The notes beneath the pieces are model-generated. The model had not been told where the DNA came from. It was given only the letters and a program-made list of their open reading frames with translations, and searched no databases. The translations under genes and the position numbers were made by a program. A stretch of DNA of 64,000 nucleotides, taken from Burkholderia aenigmatica. GTDB lineage: Bacteria > Pseudomonadota > Gammaproteobacteria > Burkholderiales > Burkholderiaceae. The DNA lies in assembly GCF_902499175.1 (NCBI RefSeq), contig NZ_CABVQC010000010.1:91474-155473 (forward strand), in the 5' to 3' direction. Below, piece after piece: positions 8,848 through 16,302 of this stretch; position 1 is the first letter of the stretch; every line of letters starts with the position of its first letter.

Positions 8848-9900
8848 ATGAGTCTGGGATCGTTTATCCGCAAGCAGTTCGTCGACGTCCTGCAATGGAC
8901 GGAAGACACCGATGGCGTGCTGGCCTGGCGCTATCCGATGGAAGACATGGAAATCCGGTACGGCGGCAAGCTGACCGTGCGCGAAACGCAGGTCGCGATC
9001 TTCGTGAACGAAGGCAAGGTCGCCGACATCTTCCAGGCGGGGTTGTACACGCTGGAGACGAACACGCTGCCGGTGCTCACGTACCTGAAGAACTGGGACA
9101 AGCTCTTTCAGTCGCCTTTCAAGTCGGACGTCTACTTCTTCAGCACGCGGCTGCAGCTCGGCCGGCGCTGGGGCACCGCGCAGCCGCTGACGATCCGCGA
9201 CCGCGAATTCGGCTTCGTGCAGGTGCGCGCGTTCGGCATCTACTCGTACCGGATCGTCGACGCGGGCGCGTTCTATCGCGAGGTCAGCGGTACGCGCGCG
9301 CAGTACACGGTCGACGATCTCGAACAGCAGCTGCGTAATCTGGTCGTCACTGCGATGAGTACAACGTTCGGCTCGGCCGACGTGCCGTTCGTCGACATGG
9401 CCGCGAACCAGTCGCTGCTGTCGCAGCGCGTCGCCGACGCGCTGGTGCCGGTGTTTACGCGCTATGGCCTCGCGCTCGACGCGTTCGCGGTCGAGAGCGT
9501 GTCGCTGCCGGCCGAATTGCAGAAGGCGCTCGATCTGCGGATCGGCGCGGGGATGGCCGGCGATCTCGCCCGCGCCACGCAATACCAGACCGCGCAGGCG
9601 ATTCCGCTCGCCGCGCAGAATCCGGGCGGCATCGCGGGTGTGGGTGCGGGGCTTGCCGCGGGCGCGGTGATCGGGCAGGCGATGGCTGGCCAGATGGCGG
9701 GTGCCGCGCAACCGGCGCCGGCTGCACCGCCTGCGCCCGCCGCGGCACCGGCCGCCGCCGCGCAGCCTGCCGCGCCGGCGGAAGGCACCGATTACGTGCA
9801 GCGCCTCGAACAGTTGAAGGCGCTGTTCGACAAGGGCCTCGTGACCGAAGACGAATATTCGCGCGCGAAGGCCGAGATCCTCGCGAAGCTCACCCGGTAA
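8848..9900 (+). CDS. SPFH (band-7/YdjI virion-core-like) protein with SHOCT tail
   Basis: 350 residues, preceded by GAGGAG. The SPFH-type domain fills about residues 20-220 (LTVRETQVAIFVNEGKVAD at its start). It is followed by a Gly/Ala hydrophobic stretch that could insert into membrane, a long Ala/Pro linker, and a C-terminal SHOCT module (QLKALFDKGLVTEDEY). Relatives oligomerise on membranes as scaffolds. The linker replaces the zinc ribbon found in some homologues; the following gene carries zinc ribbons instead. The 27-bp and 9-bp spacings fix it in the operon. Confidence 0.92.
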   Translation: MSLGSFIRKQFVDVLQWTEDTDGVLAWRYPMEDMEIRYGGKLTVRETQVAIFVNEGKVADIFQAGLYTLETNTLPVLTYLKNWDKLFQSPFKSDVYFFSTRLQLGRRWGTAQPLTIRDREFGFVQVRAFGIYSYRIVDAGAFYREVSGTRAQYTVDDLEQQLRNLVVTAMSTTFGSADVPFVDMAANQSLLSQRVADALVPVFTRYGLALDAFAVESVSLPAELQKALDLRIGAGMAGDLARATQYQTAQAIPLAAQNPGGIAGVGAGLAAGAVIGQAMAGQMAGAAQPAPAAPPAPAAAPAAAAQPAAPAEGTDYVQRLEQLKALFDKGLVTEDEYSRAKAEILAKLTR

Positions 9901-9909
9901 GCGTCGCGC

Positions 9910-11427
9910 ATGTTCAGTACCTCGTGCCCCCAGTGCGGCGCGCCGGTCGAGTTTCGCTCGGCGGCGGCGGTGATGGCCGTCTGCGCGTTCTGCCGCAGCA
10001 CGCTGCTCAAGCGCGGCACCGACGTCGAACGTATTGGCGAACTGGCCGCGGTACTCGACGATGCGTCGCCGATCCAGATCGGCACGGCCGGGCGCTACGG
10101 CAAGCGCACGTTCACGGTGCTCGGGCGCATCCAGATGACCTACGACGCCGGCGCATGGAGCGAGTGGTATGTCGTGTTCGACGACGGCGCGTTCGGCTGG
10201 CTGTCGGATGCGTCGGGTCAGTATGCAGTCACGGTGCGCGAGCCCGACGATGCGTCCGGCGGCGCGTGGCCGGCGTTCGGCACGCTGGAACCGGGCATGC
10301 GGATCGACCACGGCGGCCGCGCGTTTCTCGTGTCCGACGTGCGCACCGCGCGCTGCACGGGCGGCGACGGCGAGCTGCCGTTCCGCGTCGATGCCGGCTG
10401 GGAGGCGCGCGTCGTCGACCTGCGCACCGGCAACGCATTCGCGACCTACGACTATTCCGACGCCGATTCGAACGGCGGGAGCCCGGCAGTCTATACGGGC
10501 GAAGCACTCGAATTCGATGCGCTCGCGTTCACCGGGCTGCGCGATACCGAACACGATACGCGCGAGAAGCGCGGGGCGGAGATGGTGCCGTTCGCGTGCC
10601 CGAGCTGCGGCGCGCCGCTGTCGTATGCGCCGAACGTCGCCGACTACGTGGTGTGCGGCAGTTGCCACGCGGGCGTGCAGTGCACGGCCGAGCAGCAGAC
10701 GGTGTTCTCGGCGCAGCGCAAGCTCGAAGCGGTGAAGGGTGCGCTGGAGCTCGGCGCGATCGGCACGTTCGACGGCGTGAAGTACACGGTGATCGGGATG
10801 ATGCGTTGCCGCGTGCCGGACGACGACGAGACGTGGGACGAATACCTGCTGCTGAACCCGAAGCGCGGCTTCCTGTGGCTCGTGCAGAGCGAAGGGCGCT
10901 GGGAGCGCGTGCAGGTGCTCGATCAATGGCCGACGATCGGCAGCAATGCCGACGTGACCGACGGCGACAAGACCTACCGCTTGCGCGAGGAATACGACTC
11001 GGAGGTCGTCTACGTGGTCGGTGCGTTCAACTGGCGCGTGCAGGTCGGCGATCGCACGTCGATCATCGACTACGGCTGGCAGAAGGACAAGCTGACGCGC
11101 GAGCGCAGCGACGCGGAGATCGTCTGGTCGCGCGCGCGGCCGCTGTCGGGCCGCACACTCGCCGAACGCTTCGGCACACCGGCGCTCGCGACGGCCGCGG
11201 CGGCAGCGGCAACGGGCGCCACCGAGTCGACGGGTCTGTTCGGCCGGAAAGGCCCGCACAGTTTCGCGCCGCTGCCGCTGGTGTTCAGCGCGCTGTTCGT
11301 GATCCTGAACATGAGCTCGCTGTTTTCGTTCAGCGGCCGCTCCGTCTACGTGCTGGTCGGCCTGCTGGTGCTGTGGCTGCCTGAATGGCTGTGGAAGAGT
11401 TTTGCGTCGGACGGAGGCAACGCGTGA
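9910..11427 (+). CDS. DUF4178 protein with two zinc ribbons and C-terminal membrane helices
   Basis: 505 residues. The N-terminal zinc ribbon CPQC...CAFC (Cys6, 9, 25, 28) precedes a first DUF4178 beta-rich domain (IQIGTAGRYGKRTFTVLG; WSEWYVVFDDGAFGWL). A second ribbon (CPSCGAP...CGSC) follows near residue 225, then a second DUF4178 unit (TWDEYLLLNPKRGFLWL). Two hydrophobic helices lie at about 455-500. Duplicated ribbon-DUF4178 units with a membrane anchor suggest a cytoplasmic sensor or scaffold at the inner membrane. Its stop overlaps the next gene by four bases. Confidence 0.9.
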   Translation: MFSTSCPQCGAPVEFRSAAAVMAVCAFCRSTLLKRGTDVERIGELAAVLDDASPIQIGTAGRYGKRTFTVLGRIQMTYDAGAWSEWYVVFDDGAFGWLSDASGQYAVTVREPDDASGGAWPAFGTLEPGMRIDHGGRAFLVSDVRTARCTGGDGELPFRVDAGWEARVVDLRTGNAFATYDYSDADSNGGSPAVYTGEALEFDALAFTGLRDTEHDTREKRGAEMVPFACPSCGAPLSYAPNVADYVVCGSCHAGVQCTAEQQTVFSAQRKLEAVKGALELGAIGTFDGVKYTVIGMMRCRVPDDDETWDEYLLLNPKRGFLWLVQSEGRWERVQVLDQWPTIGSNADVTDGDKTYRLREEYDSEVVYVVGAFNWRVQVGDRTSIIDYGWQKDKLTRERSDAEIVWSRARPLSGRTLAERFGTPALATAAAAAATGATESTGLFGRKGPHSFAPLPLVFSALFVILNMSSLFSFSGRSVYVLVGLLVLWLPEWLWKSFASDGGNA

Positions 11428-11573
11428 TCCGGTACATCCTCTACGGCATCTATGGCCTGATCGTCGTCACGCTGTTCAGCTGCGCGTCGATCGGCGGCAG
11501 CGGGTCGGGCGGCAGCGGCTGGGGCAGTTCGTCGGCTCGCAGCGGCTACTCGTCGTACGGATCGCACAAGTGA
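11424..11573 (+). CDS. 49-aa membrane peptide (probable lipoprotein)
   Basis: Starts at GTG inside the previous stop (GTGA), eight bases after GGAGG. One hydrophobic helix (YILYGIYGLIVVTLFSCAS) with a lipobox-like LFSC, then a Gly/Ser-rich tail ending GYSSYGSHK. The stop in turn overlaps the GTG of the decarboxylase. The double GTGA overlaps argue strongly that it is translated. Function unknown; probably a small membrane partner of the DUF4178 and SPFH proteins. Confidence 0.78.
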   Translation: MIRYILYGIYGLIVVTLFSCASIGGSGSGGSGWGSSSARSGYSSYGSHK

Positions 11574-11953
11574 CCGCACGCGACGGGATCGCATCACCGC
11601 GCGCGACGTTCGGCTCGCACGTGCTGGCCGACCTGGCCGGCATCGATGCCGCGTTGCTGCGCGACGCCACGCGGCTCGAGGCGCTTCTCACCGAAGCGGC
11701 GCGGCAGGCGGGGGCGCGCGTGATCGGCGCGCATTTCCATCATTTCGGCGGCGAGCATGGCGTGACGGGTGTCGTGCTGCTCGCCGAGTCGCACATCACG
11801 ATCCACACGTGGCCCGAGCATCGCTTCGCGGCCGTCGACGCGTTCATGTGCGGTGCGGCGCGTGCAGCCGATGCGGTCGATGCGATCGCCGCTGCGCTCG
11901 GTGCGCAGGCACAAGTCAGGCAGCAGGTTGCGCGCGGCGGTGCGCCGACGTGA
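11570..11953 (+). CDS. speD: S-adenosylmethionine decarboxylase proenzyme (SpeD/SpeH type)
   Basis: 127 residues from a GTG overlapping the preceding stop. FGSHVLADLAG at the N-terminus and AESHITIHTWPE are diagnostic. The cleavage serine (pyruvoyl precursor) is Ser74, with His79 and Cys94. The Ser/+5 His/+20 Cys spacing is the same as in the characterised bacterial short-form enzyme (63/68/83 in Thermotoga). It makes decarboxylated SAM, the aminopropyl donor used by the synthase-like protein encoded divergently. An ATG-started longer frame exists but would run through the small-peptide gene. Confidence 0.94.
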   Translation: MTARDGIASPRATFGSHVLADLAGIDAALLRDATRLEALLTEAARQAGARVIGAHFHHFGGEHGVTGVVLLAESHITIHTWPEHRFAAVDAFMCGAARAADAVDAIAAALGAQAQVRQQVARGGAPT

Positions 11954-11979
11954 GCGGGCGATTCACTCCCTTTATCGAT

Positions 11980-12366
11980 ATGCGTAACAGAATCCGGTTT
12001 GCTGCGTGGCTCGGCTGGGGGCTGCTCGCCGGCAACGCCGCTGCCGATGTGCCGCCGAAGCCGCCCGGGCCGGTCGTGATGGTTCACTTCGATTACTACG
12101 AGAAGGACAAGGCGCGTCTTTACGCGCTGGAGCAACGGCTGGATCGCGCAGTGAGGCGGGCAGGCGCCGGCGAACTGGGCGAGACCGAACTGCATCGCGA
12201 CGGCAACGACGGTTATCTGTACCTGTATGGCGCCAGCCCTGACCGGCTGTATGCGGTGGCGCGACCGATCCTGAAATCGTCAGGATGGCTGACCGGTGCG
12301 GAGGTCACGTTGCGCCGCGATACGGGGGCGGAAACGTTCCCGTTGCGCGGGGACGGCGCACGTTAG
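11980..12366 (+). CDS. Secreted hypothetical protein
   Basis: 128 residues. The N-terminus MRNRIRFAAWLGWGLLAGNAAA reads as a signal peptide with cleavage before DVPP. The mature protein has VVMVHFDYYEKDKARLYALEQRL and DGNDGYLYLYGASPDRLYAVA, an alpha/beta pattern with no family I can name. It starts 26 bp after speD and is probably the last gene of the operon. The ATG lacks a clear Shine-Dalgarno sequence, so the start is less certain than the frame. Confidence 0.7.
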   Translation: MRNRIRFAAWLGWGLLAGNAAADVPPKPPGPVVMVHFDYYEKDKARLYALEQRLDRAVRRAGAGELGETELHRDGNDGYLYLYGASPDRLYAVARPILKSSGWLTGAEVTLRRDTGAETFPLRGDGAR

Positions 12367-12534
12367 CGCGGATGCGGTTCGAATGGCGCGGCTGATTGAG
12401 TGAGCGTTGCGGATCGGGCCAGACAGTGCGCTTTTACCCTTGCGGATGTTGGCGACAGGCTGCCGAGGCTTCGTTGCGATGACGCATCGCACGCCGATTC
12501 AGGCGCCGGGCGATCGACCGTCGCGACGTTCCCG

Positions 12535-13323
12535 CTAACGGTCGAACCGGAACGACGATACGCTGTGCAACGTCGCGTCGTCGGTGCCGACGTAGCCCTG
12601 CGTCGTCGCGACGACCGCACGCTTGCCGTTGCTCAGCACGGCCCAATAGCACTCGCCGGCCGCCGAGTAGAAGCCGGTTTTCGGATCGTTGATGCGACAC
12701 ATGATCGTCGCTTGCATGCCGCGCCAGCCGGCACCGGAGAAACGCTCGACTTCCTGTGCGATGCCGGAGCCGTATGACGTCACCCACTTGCCGTCGTCCT
12801 GCTTCTCGAATCCCGCTTCTTTCTCCGCGACCGGCTCCAGCGCGCCGTCGACGATCTGGAACGCGATGAGGTAGCTGCTATAGGTCATGTTGCGGCCGAC
12901 GATCGCGATGCAGCGGTTGCCGCCGATTTCGGGGCAGGGCTTCTTTACCTGCCGGTTCGCGAGGTATTCGAACGAGACGCCGAGCGCTGGGTCGCGATAG
13001 GTTTTCCAGCCCGCGTGTTTCACCTGCTTCAGCGCCACGGTACGGTCGCGGTAGGCCGTGGCGATGCAGGCGGCGTCGGTGCAGGCGTCGCGCTGCGCGA
13101 GCCACGCGCGTTGCGACCGGATCACGGCCTGCTGGTCGGCGGCGATGCCGACGGCGTCGTCGTACGCGCTCGACAATGCGCTGTCGGCCGACAGGAGCGC
13201 CTCGTCGGCGCAGATCAGGCGATCGGTGCGCGTCTTCGAATGCGCGCAGTCGATGCTGTCGGCATGGGCCGACAACGAGAGGCCGATGGCGGCCAACGTG
13301 AGACCCAGGCGAATACCGAACAC
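12535..13323 (-). CDS. DUF1311/LprI-like secreted protein, 262 aa
   Basis: Starts at GTG (VFGIRLGLTLAAIGLSLSAHA, a signal peptide) eight bases after GAGGA; no ATG is suitably placed. The LprI-type N-terminal domain follows with DCAHSKTRTDRLICAD and the hallmark QRAWLAQRDACTDAACI. It then extends by about 150 residues of beta-rich sequence with paired cysteines. Larger than and not adjacent to the 129-aa paralogue at 3846-4235. Envelope location is inferred from the signal. Confidence 0.85.
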   Translation of the reverse strand: MFGIRLGLTLAAIGLSLSAHADSIDCAHSKTRTDRLICADEALLSADSALSSAYDDAVGIAADQQAVIRSQRAWLAQRDACTDAACIATAYRDRTVALKQVKHAGWKTYRDPALGVSFEYLANRQVKKPCPEIGGNRCIAIVGRNMTYSSYLIAFQIVDGALEPVAEKEAGFEKQDDGKWVTSYGSGIAQEVERFSGAGWRGMQATIMCRINDPKTGFYSAAGECYWAVLSNGKRAVVATTQGYVGTDDATLHSVSSFRFDR

Positions 13324-13452
13324 GGGCGGTTCCTCAGCGGGTTCGAGCGGGGCGGTCACGCCGCCGTCAGGTGATGCCGCGGCGCACGCGGTTCGCGAAG
13401 CATCGAACCTGGCGCCGCGCATCACGGTGCGAAGCGGTGTGACGGGGCCCGC

Positions 13453-14340
13453 TCAGCGATTGATCTGGTCCGCCGAGATCAGCTCGGCCACCAGCACCGG
13501 GGCCGGCCCCTGCAGGTAGTACTCGTGCTCGAGCGGTTCGCGCAGCTTCATGAACGTTTCCGCGCCGATCTGCATCGTTTCGCCCGCATGCATCTGCGCG
13601 CCGCTTTCCAGCAGGTAGTGCATCACGTTGTTGAAGATGCCCGAATAACGTTCGCCTTCGTGATGACCTTCCGCAAGCGCGGCGAAATCGGGCAGGCCGA
13701 ACACGTCGGCGCCATAGGTGCGCATCCACACGCCGTCGACGCCTTCGACGTCGTATTTCACGAAGCCGCAGAAGAACAGGTTCAGCGGGATATCCCGCAG
13801 CACTTCGAGGCTTTCCTCGCCGAGTTCCTTCGCATTGAAGACGCCGGCCGGCAGCGACGTGTGTGCGTGCTCGTTCAGCACCGCGAGGCCGTTCTGTTCG
13901 GCCAGCGCGCCGGCGACGGCTGCCAGCGCGACATACTGTTCGAGCGGATCCGCTTCGTGCCCGGCGTAGTAGAGGATCACATGGCTGCGGCTCGCGCGGA
14001 CCTGCTGCTTCAGGTCCTGCCCGTAGTGGGCCGGCGCGACGCACGCTTCCAGTGCTTCGGACGGATAGGGCGCGTCGAAGCCGACAAGCTGGACGACGTG
14101 GTTGCCCCAGCCGGCGAGCCCGAATACCTGCTCGAGGGTCGGCTCGGTCTCGACGCGCGCCTGCTTCATGCTCGGGTGGTACGCGCGCAGCGCGGCGGTC
14201 AGCGCGGCGATATCGACCTGCAGCGGGCCGTCGAAGACGACCGTCACGTTCGGCGGATTCTCGATGTCGGTTGCCGCGACCAGCGCGACGGTGTGTTCGG
14301 GTTCTTCCTTGCGGCCAAAGAATCGGGATATCAGGCTCAT
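13453..14340 (-). CDS. DUF4261-family protein
   Basis: 295 residues from MSLISRFFGRKEEPEH. Soluble, with conserved-looking stretches VVQLVGFDAPYPSEALEACV, SHVILYYAGHEADPLEQYVALA and KELGEESLEVLRDIPLNLF that match my recollection of the DUF4261 family (function unknown). The C-terminal part carries GVWMRTYGADVFGLPDFA. Stand-alone minus-strand gene; no ribosome site is obvious before the ATG. Confidence 0.72.
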   Translation of the reverse strand: MSLISRFFGRKEEPEHTVALVAATDIENPPNVTVVFDGPLQVDIAALTAALRAYHPSMKQARVETEPTLEQVFGLAGWGNHVVQLVGFDAPYPSEALEACVAPAHYGQDLKQQVRASRSHVILYYAGHEADPLEQYVALAAVAGALAEQNGLAVLNEHAHTSLPAGVFNAKELGEESLEVLRDIPLNLFFCGFVKYDVEGVDGVWMRTYGADVFGLPDFAALAEGHHEGERYSGIFNNVMHYLLESGAQMHAGETMQIGAETFMKLREPLEHEYYLQGPAPVLVAELISADQINR

Positions 14341-14553
14341 TGGATTATGGTCGTGTCGAAGCCGTTTCAGGGAGGGGGCCCCGTTCTCTCGGTCGGGGTG
14401 CGCCGTCGGAATGGCGGCCGCCCGTAGTTTCCCCGGGTTCGGCGAATCTGGCAAATGCGCGGGGCATGCCCGATGGCGCGGCGGTGGCGCGTTCGAACCC
14501 GTTCGGGAGGCGATGGCGCGGACACGCCGGGCCGTGCGGCCGGTGGCCGCCGG

Positions 14554-15006
14554 TCAGTGCGGCAGTGCTTCGGCTTCGGCCCAGCGCTTGAACGAATCGA
14601 GCCGCCGGCGTGTCTGCACGAGATAGAACGCGCCGATCAGCGGTTCGAGCAGCCAGCGCAGCCAGGCCGGCTGTGCGCGGAAGTGGTACGTGAATTTCAC
14701 CTCGGTCGTGCCGGGTGTGTGCTCGGTGAAGTTCCAGCTGCCGCTGAAACGTTCGAGCACTTTCGGCCCGTCGACCATTTCGACGGCGGCGACTTGCGGC
14801 GGACGGTACGAGATGTAGCGCGACACCATCGTCGCGCCCGACTGGCTGCGGCAGAACGCGTCGACGCCGACGTCGGCCGTCATGCCGTCGAGCAGATAGG
14901 CGTCGGTGAGGAAGCTGTCCCACACGAGCCGCCGCGCGTAATCCTGCGACCACGTGAAGAGGCGTCTGCGATCGACGCCGACGGTTCGGCTGACTGAGAT
15001 CCTCAT
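14554..15006 (-). CDS. SRPBCC-fold (polyketide cyclase/START-like) protein
   Basis: 150 residues. A hydrophobic-pocket fold of the SRPBCC superfamily is suggested by the opening MRISVSRTVGVDRRRLFTW, the beta strands MVSRYISYRPPQVAAVEMV and GTTEVKFTYHFRA, and a long C-terminal helix FYLVQTRRRLDSFKRWAEA. Family members bind lipids or small molecules. Divergent from the NAD salvage operon. No catalytic function can be read. Confidence 0.8.
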   Translation of the reverse strand: MRISVSRTVGVDRRRLFTWSQDYARRLVWDSFLTDAYLLDGMTADVGVDAFCRSQSGATMVSRYISYRPPQVAAVEMVDGPKVLERFSGSWNFTEHTPGTTEVKFTYHFRAQPAWLRWLLEPLIGAFYLVQTRRRLDSFKRWAEAEALPH

Positions 15007-15103
15007 GATGGCGGGCGCACTGGCTCGGATTGGGATGAAATCGAGTGTAACCCGCCCATGCCGCGCATTTCTTCAGACTTCGTCAAGTCGAGGATGGGCT
15101 CGA

Positions 15104-15132
15104 TTGACGCCCTCCGGGATTTCCCCTAGGAT
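15104..15132 (+). promoter_or_regulatory. Sigma-70-type promoter of the NAD salvage operon
   Basis: TTGACG at 15104-15109 and TAGGAT at 15127-15132 are separated by exactly 17 bp, giving a start near 15139, about 50 bp before the nadM start codon. Confidence 0.7.
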
Positions 15133-15143
15133 TCATTCCAACC

Positions 15144-15162
15144 CTTCGGGAAAGACCCGAAG
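15144..15162 (+). promoter_or_regulatory. Perfect inverted repeat in the nadM leader
   Basis: CTTCGGG-AAAGA-CCCGAAG sits about 5-23 nt after the predicted transcription start. It could be a repressor operator or a 5' RNA hairpin. The leader ends with GAGGGAG before the ATG. Confidence 0.5.
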
Positions 15163-15187
15163 CGTTTCAATCTCTTGAGGGAGCCTC

Positions 15188-16228
15188 ATGAGTACGCAAC
15201 AGAACCGGCGCTTCGACGCGCTCGTTTTCATTGGTCGTTTCCAGCCTCCGCATCGTGGTCACCTGAACGTGCTGAAGTCGGCACTGAGTCGGGCCGAGCG
15301 CGTGTGCGTGCTGATCGGGTCGACCGACAAGCCCCGCACCGTCAAGGATCCGTTTTCGTTCGACGAGCGCCGCCAGATGCTGGCTTCGCTGTTCGACGCG
15401 TCCGAGCGCGACCGCGTCACGATCGCGCCGTTGCAGGATTCGACCTACAACGACGGCGACTGGGTGCGCTGGGTACAGGACGCTGTCGCGTCCGCGCTCG
15501 GCGACATCGCGCAGCGCAAGGTCGGGCTGATCGGCCACGAGAAGGACGCCACGTCGTATTACCTGCGGATGTTCCCGCAATGGGAGCTCGTTGACGTCGA
15601 CGCGACGGAAGACATTTCCGCCACCGAGATCCGCGACCAGTATTTCGCCGAACGCACCAACAGCTTCGTGCAGTGGGCCGTGCCGGAACCCGTGTTCGGC
15701 TGGCTCGAGCGTTTCCGCACGCAGCCGGAATTCGCGCAGCTGAAGTCGGAAGCCGAATTCATCGCCGCGTATCGCAAGGCGTGGGCGGCCGCCCCGTATC
15801 CCGTCACGTTCGTGACGGTCGACGCGGTGGTCGTGCACTCGGGCCATATCCTGCTCGTGCGCCGCCGCAGCGAACCGGGCCGCGGCCTGTGGGCGTTGCC
15901 GGGCGGGTTCGTGAACCAGGACGAGCGGCTCGACGCAGCCTGTATCCGCGAGCTGCGCGAAGAAACCGGCCTGAAGCTGCCGGAGCCCGTGCTGCGCGGT
16001 TCGATCAAGGATCGCCAGGTGTTCGATCACCCGACGCGTTCGCTGCGCGGCCGCACGATCACGCACGCGTGCCTGTTCAACTTCCCGACCGGCGAGCTGC
16101 CGCGCGTGAAGGGCAGCGACGACGCCGACAAGGCGCGCTGGGTGCCGCTCAACGAATTCGCGCAGATGCGCAACGTGATGTTCGAGGATCACTTCGACAT
16201 CGCCTATCACTTCCTGGGGAAGCTGTGA
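15188..16228 (+). CDS. nadM: Bifunctional NMN adenylyltransferase / Nudix hydrolase
   Basis: 346 residues. The N-terminal nucleotidyltransferase has FIGRFQPPHRGHL with the HxGH signature (residues 22-25) and ISATEIR, the ISxTxxR motif, near residue 142. The C-terminal Nudix domain has the box GGFVNQDERLDAAC...RELREETGL (about 236-260). The first domain makes NAD from NMN and ATP; the Nudix half of such fusions hydrolyses ADP-ribose or related nucleotides. It is followed by nadV, which supplies NMN, so together they form a two-step nicotinamide salvage route. Confidence 0.95.
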   Translation: MSTQQNRRFDALVFIGRFQPPHRGHLNVLKSALSRAERVCVLIGSTDKPRTVKDPFSFDERRQMLASLFDASERDRVTIAPLQDSTYNDGDWVRWVQDAVASALGDIAQRKVGLIGHEKDATSYYLRMFPQWELVDVDATEDISATEIRDQYFAERTNSFVQWAVPEPVFGWLERFRTQPEFAQLKSEAEFIAAYRKAWAAAPYPVTFVTVDAVVVHSGHILLVRRRSEPGRGLWALPGGFVNQDERLDAACIRELREETGLKLPEPVLRGSIKDRQVFDHPTRSLRGRTITHACLFNFPTGELPRVKGSDDADKARWVPLNEFAQMRNVMFEDHFDIAYHFLGKL

Positions 16229-16252
16229 TTCGCTGATTCCCCGCACGACGGT

Positions 16253-16273
16253 CCGCCGCGACAGACGCGGCGG
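16253..16273 (+). repeat. Intercistronic hairpin between nadM and nadV
   Basis: CCGCCGCG-ACAGA-CGCGGCGG has perfect 8-bp arms and no U tract. It may stabilise or partly attenuate the dicistronic message. Confidence 0.45.
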
Positions 16274-16302
16274 CACTTCAACGGCCTAGAGGAGCTCTAG
16301 CC

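Noticed and set aside
8464..11259. Minus-strand frame of 931 codons
   Set aside because: Antisense to the DUF350-SPFH-DUF4178 operon; no start context, no domain, and composition biased to Arg/His.
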